DNA from: Amycolatopsis sp. WAC 01376 | GTDB lineage: Bacteria; Actinomycetota; Actinomycetes; Mycobacteriales; Pseudonocardiaceae | Direction of reading: 5' to 3' | Length of the DNA: 64,000 nt | NCBI RefSeq assembly: GCF_003947415.1 | Contig: NZ_QHKL01000002.1 | Coordinates: 1,116,001 to 1,180,000, forward strand | Shown: piece after piece, positions 33,281 to 42,700 of the stretch | Layout of the letters: each line of letters opens with the position of its first letter | Numbering within the stretch: the stretch's first letter is position 1 | Translations under genes and position numbers: made by a program | The notes under the pieces: generated by a model | The model's input: only the letters and a program-made list of their open reading frames with translations | Told to the model about the DNA's origin: nothing | Database searches by the model: none

Positions 33281-36200
33281 CTACGCCTTCGGCGGGAGCC
33301 AGGCGAGCTGGACCAAACCCTTGTGGCCACGGCGATCCACCAGCCAGCCGCGGCCGGGCGGGAGCACCTGGGCGCGCATGCCGCCGAGCAGCGGTCCCTC
33401 GTCCCGGTCGCCGGACATCATCAGCCCGGGCGTTCCGACCTCCCGCAGCCGGGAAAGGAACGGCTCGAACAGCCCTCGTCCCGCGCCGCCGGAGCGGCGG
33501 GCGAGCACCACGTGCAGGCCGATGTCCGAGCCCTGCGCCGCCAGCGGCAGCAGCGGCATCAGCGGATGCTTCTCGTGCGTGGCCACCATGTCGTAGTCGT
33601 CGACGAGCACGAAGATCTCCGGTCCGTGCCACCAGTTCCGCGCCCGCAGCTGTTCCGGCGTGACGTCCGCGCCCGGCAGCCGCTTCGCCATCGACGCGGC
33701 CACCTCGGCCAGCAGCTCGCCGCTGTACGCGTCGTTGGTGCCGTACCCGAGCAAGTAGTCCTCGCCGACCTCGCCGAGCAGCCCGCGCCGATGATCGATC
33801 AGGATGATCCGGGCTTCGTTCGGCGTGTACGCGCCCTCGATCCGGCGAGCCAGCGTGCGCAGGAACGTCGTCTTGCCGGACTGGGTGTCGGCCAGCAGGA
33901 AGAAGTGCGGGTCGGCGGTGAAGTCCAGCCGCATCGGGGAAAGGTCCTTCTCGTGGATGCCGACCGCGCGCCCGGCGTCGGCGCCGGTCAGCTCGTCGGC
34001 TTCGGGCAGCTCCTCGAACGGGAACGTTCCCGGCAGCAGCCGGACCGGTGGCGCGGACTCGCCGGGCCAGGCCGACCGGACCGCGTCGACGAGAGCGCCG
34101 ATCCCGCCGACCAGGTCCTCGGTACTCGCGGACCCGTCGATCCGGGGGAGCGCCACCAGCATCTGGTGCTTGCTCATCGAAATGCCCCGGCCGGGGGCAC
34201 CCGAGGGCACCCCCATGGCGGCGCGGCGGTCGATCAGTGAGTCGATCGGGTCGCCGACCTTCAGTTCCAGCTTGCTGGCGAACAGGTCCCGCACGTTCAT
34301 GCGCAGGTCGAACGAACGGGAACAGCTCACCAGCAGGTGCACGCCGTAGGAAAGGCCGCGGGCGGCGATGTCCCCGACCGTCTCCTCCAACTGGTCGAAC
34401 TCGCCGCGCAGGGTCTGCCAGCCGTCGACGACCAGGAACACGTCGCCGTGGGGCTGGTCGGCGAACCGGCCCTCGGCACGCAGCTTGCGATAGGTGACGA
34501 TGCTGTCGATCCCGTGCTCGGCGAACAGCCGTTCCCGCTGCGCCAGCACGGTGGCCACCTCGGCGACGGTACGGCGCACCGCGCCGGTGTCCAGCCGCCC
34601 GGACACCCCGGAGACATGGGGGAGGCCGGCGATCGAGGCGAGCGTGCCGCCACCGAAGTCGAGGCAGAAGAACTGCACCTCGCGCGGGGTGTGGGTGAGC
34701 GCGAGGCTGCTGATCAGCGTGCGCAGCGTGGTGCTCTTGCCGGTCTGCGGCGCGCCGATCACCAGCACGTGCCCGGCCGCGCCCGACAGGTCGAGCCGCA
34801 GCGGATCGCGGCGCTGCTCGTACGGCCGGTCCACGATGCCGATCACCGGCCGAAGCCCGCCGGGTCGCTCGGTGGTCAGCCCGCGCGCGGGGTCGGTGGT
34901 GAGCGCGGGCAGCAGCGCGTCGAGCGTCGGCGACTCGTCCAGCGGCGGCAGCCACACTTGATGAGCCGGTGTGCCCTGGCCCTGCAACCGGTCCACCAGG
35001 ATGTCCAGCAGGGTTTCGCCGACCGCGGTGTCCTGGTCCGGTTCGGGGGTCTCCGGCTCGTCGCCGGTGTCCAGCTCGGCGGCCAGATAGTGCGTGGTGT
35101 ACTCGCGCAATACCAGTTGTTCTTGTGAGGTAAGGGAAGCCGCGCGTCCGGTCTGACGCTGGTAAACGCCGGAAACGTAGGCCGAGCGGAACCGGTCGAG
35201 CTGATCGGTGCCCACTTTGAGGAAACCGTGGCCGGGCGCCCTCGGCAGCCGGAACGCGTCCGGCATGCCGAGCACCGTCCGGCTCTCCATCTCCGAGAAG
35301 GTCCGCAGGCCGATCCGGTAGGAGAGATGTCCTTCGAGGCCGCGCAGCCTGCCCTCGTCCAGTCGTTGCGAGGCGAGCAGCAGATGCACCCCGAGCGACC
35401 GGCCCAACCGGCCTATCTGGACGAACATGTCGATGAAATCCGGTTTGGCGGACAGCAATTCGGAGAACTCGTCGCAGATCACCAGCAGGGTCGGCACCTC
35501 GGGCAGCGGCGCACCCGCCGCGCGGGCCTTCTCGTAGTCGCGCAGCGAGTCGAAGTTCCCGGCCGCGCGCAGCAGTTCCTGCCTGCGGATCAGTTCGCCG
35601 TTGATGGCGTCGGTCATCCGGTCGACGAGATGCAGTTCCTCGGCGAGGTTGGTGATCACCGCGCTGGTGTGCGGCAGCGAGTCCAGCCGGGTGAAGGTGG
35701 CGCCGCCCTTGAAGTCGACCAGCGCGAAGTTCAGCGAGCTCGGCGGATGTGTCGCGGCCAGCGCCAACACCAGCGTCCTCAGCAGTTCGGACTTGCCCGC
35801 ACCGGTCGCGCCGATCAGCAGACCGTGGGGGCCCATGCCGTCCTGCGCGGATTCCTTGAGGTCGAGCTCGATCGGCGCCCCGTCCGGGTGGATCCCGATC
35901 TTGACCCGCAGCCGGTCGCGGTTCGGCCGGGGCGTCCAGGTGTCGGCGGGATCGAACTCGTACGGGTCGCCGAGTTCGAGCAGTTCGGCGAGGCCGAGTT
36001 CGCTGGTCATCGGCGCGTCACCGCGCACGCCCGCGGTGAGCCGCAGCGGGGCGAGCTGCCGGGCGAGCCCTTCGGCGGCCACCGCGCCGAGCGCGTCCGC
36101 CCGGCCGAGCGGGATCTCGCCGTCGATCGTCTCGCTGACCAGATCGCCGTCCTCGGCCACGGCCAGCACCACGGTGGTCCGGTCCAGGGCCCTCGGCGGC

Positions 36201-37243
36201 ATCGTGGTCAGGTCGACCACCGTCACGCCCTCGACGCCGCCGCCGGTCATCAGATGGTCCGACCCGGCCATCGAGCCGCCGTCCAGCACGACCACGAGCT
36301 GCGGGCCGGAGACCCGGGTGTCCACCTCGGGATCGAACCTCGGGCGCCTGGCCAGCTCCTCTTCAAGCATCGCCTCCAGAGCCGGGATCGTCGGTGCGAC
36401 AAGGCGAAGCGGACCGAGCGCGTCGGTGCGTTCCGGGTGCAGCGCGTGCGGCAGCCACTTGATCCATTCCCACTCCGCGCGCTCCCGCTCGCCGACGCAC
36501 ACCGCGATCCGCAGGTCGTCGGGCGAGTGGAAGGTGGCCAGCTGAGCCAGCATCGCCCGCAGCATGCCGAGATGCCGCGCCCGGTCACCACGCAGATAGA
36601 TCCGGCTGAAGCCGTTGATCGCGATCCCCAGCGGCAGCCCGTCGACCGTCGTATACGTGGTGATGAACCGGCGTAAAGCCAACGCGGACAAAGGTTCCAG
36701 CTCTTCGAGCGGTTTGGTGTCCGGCGAGACCAGGGTGGTCGCCGGAGCCTGCGGACCGGTGCCGATCCGGGCGATGCCGAAGTCCGGGTCGTCCTTGCGC
36801 CGCTCCCACAGCCGGTAGCTGGCGGCCAGCGACCACAGCGATTCCGGAGCCGGGTGCAGATACTCCATCGCGTCGCGTTGCCCGCGCACCGAGCGCCGCA
36901 GTCGCAGCCGATGCTGGGCCAGCTGGCGAAGGTACTTGCGCCGGGCATGCCCCATCTCCCGCTTGCTCGGGCCGCCGCCCTGCAGGAAACCGGTCACCAC
37001 CATGCCGAGCATGCCGACGCCCATCAGGCCGTACACGACGAACCGGATCGATCCGGTCATGCTGCCGGAGAACATCAGCATCATCGCGGCCATCATGGCC
37101 ACCATCGGTATCACCGTCAGCACCTGCAGCCATTGCCGCGCGGGCGGCGGCGGGATCTCCGGAGGTGCTTGCAGGATCAGCTCGCCGGCCGGCAACTCCG
37201 GTGCGGGCCTCCTGGCCGGTCTCTTCACCACGATGGTCGTCAC
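33281..37243 (-). CDS. eccC: Type VII secretion ATPase EccC (EccCa-EccCb fused)
   Basis: A 1320-residue FtsK/SpoIIIE-type motor starting at GTG 37243. Two transmembrane helices lie at about residues 38-88 (QWLQVLTVIPMVAMMAAMMLMF, FVVYGLMGVGMLGMVVTGFL), followed by the DUF domain and three ATPase domains. The Walker A motifs are LLIGATGAGKSELL (Lys at about residue 484), LVIGAPQTGKSTTL and LLADTQSGKTTFL, so all three are intact. Walker B-like TLLVICDEFSELL is visible in the first. Single-chain EccC is the form found in many ESX loci outside ESX-1. It powers export and recognises the C-terminal signal of WXG100 substrates. Divergent from the WXG100-type pair. Confidence 0.96.
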   Translation of the reverse strand: MTTIVVKRPARRPAPELPAGELILQAPPEIPPPPARQWLQVLTVIPMVAMMAAMMLMFSGSMTGSIRFVVYGLMGVGMLGMVVTGFLQGGGPSKREMGHARRKYLRQLAQHRLRLRRSVRGQRDAMEYLHPAPESLWSLAASYRLWERRKDDPDFGIARIGTGPQAPATTLVSPDTKPLEELEPLSALALRRFITTYTTVDGLPLGIAINGFSRIYLRGDRARHLGMLRAMLAQLATFHSPDDLRIAVCVGERERAEWEWIKWLPHALHPERTDALGPLRLVAPTIPALEAMLEEELARRPRFDPEVDTRVSGPQLVVVLDGGSMAGSDHLMTGGGVEGVTVVDLTTMPPRALDRTTVVLAVAEDGDLVSETIDGEIPLGRADALGAVAAEGLARQLAPLRLTAGVRGDAPMTSELGLAELLELGDPYEFDPADTWTPRPNRDRLRVKIGIHPDGAPIELDLKESAQDGMGPHGLLIGATGAGKSELLRTLVLALAATHPPSSLNFALVDFKGGATFTRLDSLPHTSAVITNLAEELHLVDRMTDAINGELIRRQELLRAAGNFDSLRDYEKARAAGAPLPEVPTLLVICDEFSELLSAKPDFIDMFVQIGRLGRSLGVHLLLASQRLDEGRLRGLEGHLSYRIGLRTFSEMESRTVLGMPDAFRLPRAPGHGFLKVGTDQLDRFRSAYVSGVYQRQTGRAASLTSQEQLVLREYTTHYLAAELDTGDEPETPEPDQDTAVGETLLDILVDRLQGQGTPAHQVWLPPLDESPTLDALLPALTTDPARGLTTERPGGLRPVIGIVDRPYEQRRDPLRLDLSGAAGHVLVIGAPQTGKSTTLRTLISSLALTHTPREVQFFCLDFGGGTLASIAGLPHVSGVSGRLDTGAVRRTVAEVATVLAQRERLFAEHGIDSIVTYRKLRAEGRFADQPHGDVFLVVDGWQTLRGEFDQLEETVGDIAARGLSYGVHLLVSCSRSFDLRMNVRDLFASKLELKVGDPIDSLIDRRAAMGVPSGAPGRGISMSKHQMLVALPRIDGSASTEDLVGGIGALVDAVRSAWPGESAPPVRLLPGTFPFEELPEADELTGADAGRAVGIHEKDLSPMRLDFTADPHFFLLADTQSGKTTFLRTLARRIEGAYTPNEARIILIDHRRGLLGEVGEDYLLGYGTNDAYSGELLAEVAASMAKRLPGADVTPEQLRARNWWHGPEIFVLVDDYDMVATHEKHPLMPLLPLAAQGSDIGLHVVLARRSGGAGRGLFEPFLSRLREVGTPGLMMSGDRDEGPLLGGMRAQVLPPGRGWLVDRRGHKGLVQLAWLPPKA

Positions 37244-37370
37244 ACCGCGATCGTCCGCCGGTCATGGCGTGGACAGGGAGTGATGGCAGGAACGTGCCGA
37301 ACCCGCCGATCGCGCCGGTTCGCTGGCTAACTTGAGGCGCAAGGGTCCATTTCGGAAGAGAGAGGGACGT

Positions 37371-37691
37371 ATGAGCGACGGTCGCGTCGATATCCAATTA
37401 CCGGTCGTACAGAACCTGGTCAACAAGACTGATCAAAGCATCCAGCAACAGCTCGCCGCGCATCGCGCGCACGCCGCGCGAGATCTCGATGCCCTCAATG
37501 AGGGGCTGGGCGGTGCCGTGAAGCAGGCAGGTATCACCGGAAACATGGGCCGTGTGGATCTCTTCACCAATCAGGTTCATCCGTTCGCCCAGCAACTCGT
37601 CGACTCGGGGAACTCGGTCGTCAAGGTTTCGGGCGGGTTCGCGGCCGAAGCCCAGCAGGCGATGATCGCCAAGGCCATCAACCCGTCTTAG
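37371..37691 (+). CDS. WXG100-like ESX protein (EsxB/A-type partner)
   Basis: A 106-residue protein from ATG 37371 (GAGAGAGGGA upstream). It is helical throughout (VVQNLVNKTDQSIQQQLAAHRAHAARDLDALNEGLGGAVKQAGITGNMGRVDLFTNQVHPFAQQLVDSGNSVVKVSGGFAAEAQQAM). It has WXG100 size and two-helix layout but lacks a clear W-x-G turn and any tryptophan. It pairs with the next gene, 14 bases downstream, as EsxA/EsxB-type genes do, and lies divergent from eccC. The likely heterodimer would be an early secreted substrate. Confidence 0.75.
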   Translation: MSDGRVDIQLPVVQNLVNKTDQSIQQQLAAHRAHAARDLDALNEGLGGAVKQAGITGNMGRVDLFTNQVHPFAQQLVDSGNSVVKVSGGFAAEAQQAMIAKAINPS

Positions 37692-37705
37692 CAAGGAGGT
37701 ATCCC

Positions 37706-38008
37706 ATGTCGATGGACGACCACTACAAGACCGTGTACCACATCGTCGGCGCGGCCCAAGACGACATGCACAGGATGGCCACCGACCTCGGCCAGGCGGC
37801 CGAGGACGATCTGAGTGCCATGCGCAACGTCGCGGGTTTCGCTTGGAACGGCAGCAACAGTGAGGAAATGAGCCTCAAGTACGCGCAGACGTGCAAGAAC
37901 ACCGGTTCCTACGCGGACGACGCGCACGGCACCGCCGGTTCGTACGGCAATGTCGTGAACATCGGGCAGACGTGCGAGACGCAGGTCAGCAACATCATCG
38001 GCATCTAG
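37706..38008 (+). CDS. WXG100-family protein
   Basis: A 100-residue WXG100 protein with a canonical helix-turn-helix hairpin. Helix 1 is YKTVYHIVGAAQDDMHRMATDLGQAAEDDLSAMRNV, the W-x-G turn is FAWNGSNSEEM (about residues 46-50), and helix 2 follows with two cysteines (KYAQTCKNTGS, GQTCETQVS). It starts at ATG behind a perfect AAGGAGG. Such proteins are exported as folded pairs by EccC-powered ESX systems. A strong rho-independent terminator follows the stop, closing the two-gene unit. Confidence 0.88.
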   Translation: MSMDDHYKTVYHIVGAAQDDMHRMATDLGQAAEDDLSAMRNVAGFAWNGSNSEEMSLKYAQTCKNTGSYADDAHGTAGSYGNVVNIGQTCETQVSNIIGI

Positions 38009-38022
38009 CGGCCGAGACGACG

Positions 38023-38060
38023 AAACCCCGGCGGGTCACGGCCCGCCGGGGTTTCCTTTT
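38023..38060 (+). terminator. Rho-independent terminator after the WXG100-type pair
   Basis: Perfect 13-bp stem: AAACCCCGGCGGG (38023-38035), loop TCACGG, CCCGCCGGGGTTT (38042-38054), followed by CCTTTT. It lies 15 bases after the stop codon. Confidence 0.85.
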
Positions 38061-38237
38061 GGGCGGCGGGGGCGTGGGTGGAGATTCGGGTTCTAACGAC
38101 CAGACACGCGAGTCACGCCTTGCCGAAGTACATGAAGGCCCCCTTCCAGTGCCTTGCAGGTCAGGCGACTATTCCTGCACTGTCGCGGGGCCGCATGTGC
38201 CGGTGGTGGAGCTTGATTCTGGACGCCGGCGGGGCTT

Positions 38238-38523
38238 CAGTGTCCACAAGGGACACCGCCGGGCGATTGAGTGTCCGATTGATGCCGCTATGCACGTTTC
38301 TGCGCGGGGTCGTGAGTGGCAATGAGGGTTAGAACGACAAAAATCACTCACGACCCCCTCGCGAAACCGTGCAAGTCACCCAAATCGGGCACCATTGTCT
38401 CGTAAAGTGTCCCTTGTGGACAGTCCAGAGCCGGGTGAAGCTCGCTCCTGTCGAGTCCACCACGACACGTTCGCCTAGTCCCGCTCTAGCGGCGGAGCCG
38501 ACCAGCAGTTATGCGACTTTGCC
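38238..38523. repeat. Long repeat, copy B (inverted copy of 5174-5466)
   Basis: Aligns over its whole length with the reverse complement of 5174-5466, with scattered substitutions and a few small gaps. It contains the second 182-bp element at 38241-38422. It lies at the far end of the secretion machinery, just before the toxin operon. Confidence 0.75.
38241..38422. mobile_element. 182-bp palindromic MITE-like element, copy 2
   Basis: TGTCCACAAGGGACAC (38241-38256) and GTGTCCCTTGTGGACA (38407-38422) are the same perfect 16-bp terminal repeats as in copy 1, with the same total length and the same central GTCGTGAGTG hairpin with a GTTAGAAC loop. No ORF. Confidence 0.65.
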
Positions 38524-38811
38524 GGCACCCTGACCTAGGCGCAAGGAAGGGGGCCTTCCTGTACTTCACGACCAGCCGCCGAAGTCACAACCGCCCCACC
38601 GTCACCAGGGACCACATCCGACGGTAGCGAAAGCCTCCTTCACTACCCTCAGAGTAGGCAAGGAGGCCCTCACTACCAGGAGAACGCCTACGCAGAAGCG
38701 ACACAGGCCCCACGCCACGACAGATTTGACGTTCCCCTCAATAACCCGGATCGCCCGCGCAATGTACCCAAAATGGACACTATTGCCTGCCCGGTGTCCC
38801 TTGCGGACGGT

Positions 38812-38867
38812 CGCGAAACGGCCGGATATCGATACGGATTCACGGCGCGAACTTCCGGTGCAGGACA
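38812..38867. repeat. Inverted partial copy of 23155-23211
   Basis: GCGAAACGGCCGGATATCGA and the bases up to GTGCAGGACAC repeat the complement of 23155-23211 with one substitution. Just before it, GTCCCTTGCGGACGGTC also matches 23240-23270, with about 35 bases missing between. This shows shuffling of the same repeat family in both intergenic regions. Confidence 0.65.
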
Positions 38868-38870
38868 CCC

Positions 38871-38914
38871 GCGGCCGAGACGACGAAACCCCGGCGGGTT
38901 TCCTTTTGGGCGGC
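38871..38914 (+). repeat. Truncated duplicate of the 38008-38067 terminator region
   Basis: GCGGCCGAGACGACGAAACC to TTTCCTTTTGGGCGGC repeats 38008-38067 but lacks 16 bases, namely the loop and most of the second stem arm. The duplicate begins with the last base of the WXG100 stop codon. The two copies form direct repeats bracketing about 800 bp of repeat-rich DNA. Confidence 0.75.
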
Positions 38915-39001
38915 AGGGTTCGTGCTTGGCCGGAAGCGGCCAGGCGTGCCCAGGGTCCCCGCACCCGGGTGAGACTGGCCTTACGTGTCAAGGGAGGAAC
39001 T

Positions 39002-39367
39002 GTGGAGCCGGACATGTACGCGGACTACGAACAGCTGGCCGAAGACGTGCGGACCATGCAACGGCGCATGGCCGGGATCCGGGCCACCGCCGAATCCGAC
39101 GACGGGTTGATCAGCGCGACCGTCGGTGGCGCCGGCGAACTTCTCGAACTGACGCTCGATCCGCGCATCTACCGCACCGCCGACTCGGCCGCGCTGGCCA
39201 AGGACATCACCGACACCATCCACGAGGCGGTCGAGTCGTCGACCGAACAGGGACTGGCGATCGCGGCGGGTTTCCTGCCGCCCGGTATGGACGCCGACGC
39301 CGTCGATCTCCGGTTCGATCCGGTGCTGCGCCGGTTGGATCGGCCGGAGCTGGGTTACGGCCGATGA
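39002..39367 (+). CDS. YbaB/EbfC-family protein
   Basis: A 121-residue protein from GTG 39002 behind GGGAGG. It has the YbaB/EbfC fold pattern: a helix EQLAEDVRTMQRRMAGIRATAES, the strands GLISATVGGAGELLELTLDPRIYR, and a helix SAALAKDITDTIHEAVESSTEQGL. Housekeeping YbaB is a nucleoid-associated DNA-binding protein, but actinobacterial paralogues beside WXG100 and toxin genes are common and may be ESX-related chaperones or substrates. Its stop overlaps the next ATG (ATGA), so it starts the toxin operon. Confidence 0.85.
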   Translation: MEPDMYADYEQLAEDVRTMQRRMAGIRATAESDDGLISATVGGAGELLELTLDPRIYRTADSAALAKDITDTIHEAVESSTEQGLAIAAGFLPPGMDADAVDLRFDPVLRRLDRPELGYGR

Positions 39368-39690
39368 GCGGGATGGACGGGAACAACGATGGCAAGGTCG
39401 ACATCTTCTTCCAGCCGACCCGGCAGGAGCTGGCGAATCTGAGGGCCGCGGGTACCGACTTCGAGACCGAGTGGGCGAAATGCCGCAAGGCCATCGAGGA
39501 CATCACCCCGCTGCTGGGTTTCGGGAAGCTGGGCGAGGCGTTCCAGGACTGCGCGGACAACACCCCCGGCCTCGTCGAGAGCGCGAACGGGGTCGACGAC
39601 AACTTCGGCAACTTGGCCACCAACGGGGAGAGCGGCGTCAAGATCTACGAGAGCGCGCAGACCGAGGCGACCGACCAGCTCGGATCCTGA
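39364..39690 (+). CDS. Small ESX-associated protein preceding the giant toxin
   Basis: A 108-residue acidic protein (MSGMDGNNDGKVDIFFQPTR, ELANLRAAGTDFETEW, then AKCRKAIEDITPLLGFGKLGEAFQ and further). It is helical with two cysteines and has the size and composition of WXG100-related partners, but no W-x-G turn. It is translationally coupled to the YbaB-like gene (ATGA) and lies 15 bases before the giant ORF. By context it is a chaperone or co-secreted partner for the WXG100-like head of the giant protein. No family name can be given with certainty. Confidence 0.7.
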   Translation: MSGMDGNNDGKVDIFFQPTRQELANLRAAGTDFETEWAKCRKAIEDITPLLGFGKLGEAFQDCADNTPGLVESANGVDDNFGNLATNGESGVKIYESAQTEATDQLGS

Positions 39691-39705
39691 GCGGGTACGC
39701 GGACG

Positions 39706-42700
39706 ATGGCTGACCTGTGGAGCATGACGGTCGCGGCGTGGGAATGGATGGGCGGCGTCGTCGACGACATCTGGCCGCCGGACAACCCGAACGCGGCCGA
39801 CGACCTCGGTGACGCGTGGGACAAAGCCGCGACGTTGCTGGAAGGCGCCATCCTCCGATCGTCGGCCGTCCACGACCGGCTTCGCGAGACCTGGCCGGAC
39901 GCGAACGGCGCTTTCGTCCAGGCGCGGATCAAGGAGGCCAACGACGGCGAGTACGGCGGTGGCGGGTCCGGCCACCGGGATCTCGTCGTGAGCATGCGCA
40001 AGATGGCGACGTTCTGCCACAACTACGCGGATCAGATCCGGCGGGTGCGCAACCAGATCTGGTCGGAGATCATTCACGCCAGCCTGGATTTCGCCCTCAT
40101 GGCGGCGATCCCCGGCGGGCAGTGGCTGTTCGCCGCCAAGATGGCGAAGCGGGTCGCCAGGATCGTGGAGATCGCCAAGTCGATCGCCCAGGCTGGGAAC
40201 AAAATCGGCAAGCTCGGCAAGCTTGTCACGATTCCCGTGCGCGAGGCGGCCGATGAGGTCTTCACCAACAGTATCGAGCAGGGCCTGAACATCTGGCAGG
40301 GCAACCAGGACGGGTTCAGCTGGAAGGAAAGCGCCACCAACGCGCTCGGCGGTGCCATCGGCGCCCCGGTCAGCGGCATCGTCGGCGCGCCCGGCAAGGC
40401 CATCGGCGCTCTCGCCAGGAAGAATCCGGGCGTCAAGAACGCGCTGGACAGCGGGCTCGGCAAACACGCGACCACGGCGGTCAGCTCGGCGAGCACGAAC
40501 GCGGTGTCCTCGCCGATCTCCAGCTATGCCGCGCAAAGCATCATGGACGGGAACGGGGTCCCCACCGACCTCGCCGGCTATGGGCAGTCCATCAAGGACA
40601 ACTGGCTCACCTCGGCCGCGATCGGCCCGATCCGGGGGAACGCGCATCTCGCCGGCGAGCAGGTGATGGCCTTCGAAAGGGAGAAGCTCGGGCTGCAGAA
40701 ACCAGCCCCGGTGACGGATATGGGAACCTCGTCGGGCGGTCCGCCACCGACCGACCCGCCGGGCGAGGTGAAAGCGCCGGAGTCGGCCGACGTCGGAGCG
40801 GGGAAGGGCGCCGACACCGCATTGGGGCAAGGAGACAGCGGTGTCGGGCTGGGGCAAGGCGAGTCCGGGGCCGCGCCCGGCAGCTCCACCGGGGAACTGG
40901 CCGGTACATCGGGCGCGGACGGTGGTGGTCACGGCAAGTCGACCGCTTCGTCCACAGTGGACGAGTCGATGGCTGGTGCGCGACAGCACGCCGGAGTGGG
41001 TTCGTCGACGAGCCAGCACACGATCGGTTCTTCGGTATCGCAGGTGGGGGCCGGTTCGGTACCGCAGGCGACCGCCGTCGATGTGGCGCCGGCCGCGGTC
41101 GCTGCTCACAGTGCGACGCCGTCGGCTACCGCCACGTCGGCTCCGGCCCCTTCGGCGACCCAGGCCACTTCGGCACCGGCGGCGGCCACCACGTCGACCG
41201 CCTCGGCACCGGCGAGCACTCCGGCCGCGACCGCGTCGACGCCTGCCGCCGCGGCCCAGACCGGCGCGCAACCCGGTGCGGCACAACCGGGTTCGGCGCA
41301 GCCCACTGCACCTCAGTCCACTGCACCTCAGTCCGGTTCGGCTCAGCACCAGGGCTCGGCGCCCGCGGTCCTGAGCCGGGGCACCGCGGCGAAGCCCGGC
41401 AAGGGTGAGCCGGAAGCCGCGCCGGAGCCCGACGACGGCCCGAGGCCGCCCGAATCCGAAACCCCGGAACAGGAGCGGCAGCAGGAGCCGGAGGAAGCTC
41501 CCGAGTCCACTGTGGCCGGTCCGGCCGAAGAGGCCGGCGGGAGTACCGGCCCCGGCCCCGGCACGGGCCCCGGCCAGGTCCTGGCCGCCGCCGCACCGGC
41601 CGCCGCGGCGGCCCAGCAGGCGCAGCAGCCCAGCCTGCCGAATCCCGCCCAGCCCGCGAAACCGGTCCCGGCGCCCGCCCATACGACGATGCGCCGTGCC
41701 GCCGAGCCACAGCGCACCCAGGGCGATCCGCCCGCCGACCCGCCCCGGCGGCCGCCCGGCCCACCGCCCGGCACCGGCGAATCGCCGGATGTCCCGGACG
41801 GCGTGCCGCCGCGGCTCGCCGCCGTGTGGGACCTGCTGTCGCCGACCGCGAGGCAGGCGATCGCCGAGCTGATGAGCTCGGTCGATCCGGCTGCGCTGGC
41901 CGATCAGGTGCAGGAGTTCGCGGCGCGCCTTTCGCCGGGCCGGATGGATCGTTCGCTCGGCGAGATCCTCGGCGAGATGCCGGATCTCACGGGGCAGGAG
42001 CTGGGTAGTCGGCTGGCCGCCGAGGCCGCGGTTCACCGGTTGTGGGGCGCGGTTCCGGCCGCCAGGGAGGCGATGTCCGAGCTGCTCGGCCGTCTGCACC
42101 CGGCGGAGGCCGCGGCCACCCTTGCCCGCCTCGCACCACTGCTGGCCCGACCGCCCGAACTGGCCGAGGCATGGGACACGTTGTCGCCCTCGGCGCGGGA
42201 AGCGGTCGCGGGTCTCGCGGCCAAGATGAACCCGGACAAGCTGGTGAAGCGGCTGACCGATCTCGCCGCGCGGGTGTCCGCCGGACCGAAGGGGCGTTCG
42301 TTCGCCGAGCGCGTCTCCGCGATGAGTGCCGACCAGCTCGCCGCGTTCGCCGAACAGGTGACGGCACTGGCCGACCGGATCCCTGCCAGGAAACCGGTCG
42401 AAGGCGCGGCGACTCCGGCCGACCTGGCCAAGGTGGACAGGGGCAAGGGCATGCTGCTCGAGGCAGCGGCAGTCCAGGCCAAGCTGAACGAGCTCGCCGC
42501 GCTCGGCGTGGACGTCCGGGCCGCCGAGGAGGGGCTGCGGGAAGAGCTGGGCAAGGCGCGACGGGTGCTGGACGGCAACACCCAGGTCCCGAAGACCGCG
42601 CTCGATTCCAACTACGAGAACGTCCGCGCGAAGTACGCCGCTGCCGACGTCGCGCTGGCGCTCGCGAAGCTGGACGGGCACCTGCTGGCCCGGATCGGGT

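Larger units (their letters stand above)
38128..38564. repeat. 437-bp repeat-bounded intergenic element, copy 2
   Basis: The ends GTACATGAAGGCCCCC (from 38128) and the complementary GGGGGCCTTCCTGTAC (to 38564) match those at 23127-23600, with one mismatch over 20 bases. The interior carries the inverted long-repeat copy at 38238-38523. The gap 38009-39001 contains only repeats and no gene. Confidence 0.6.
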
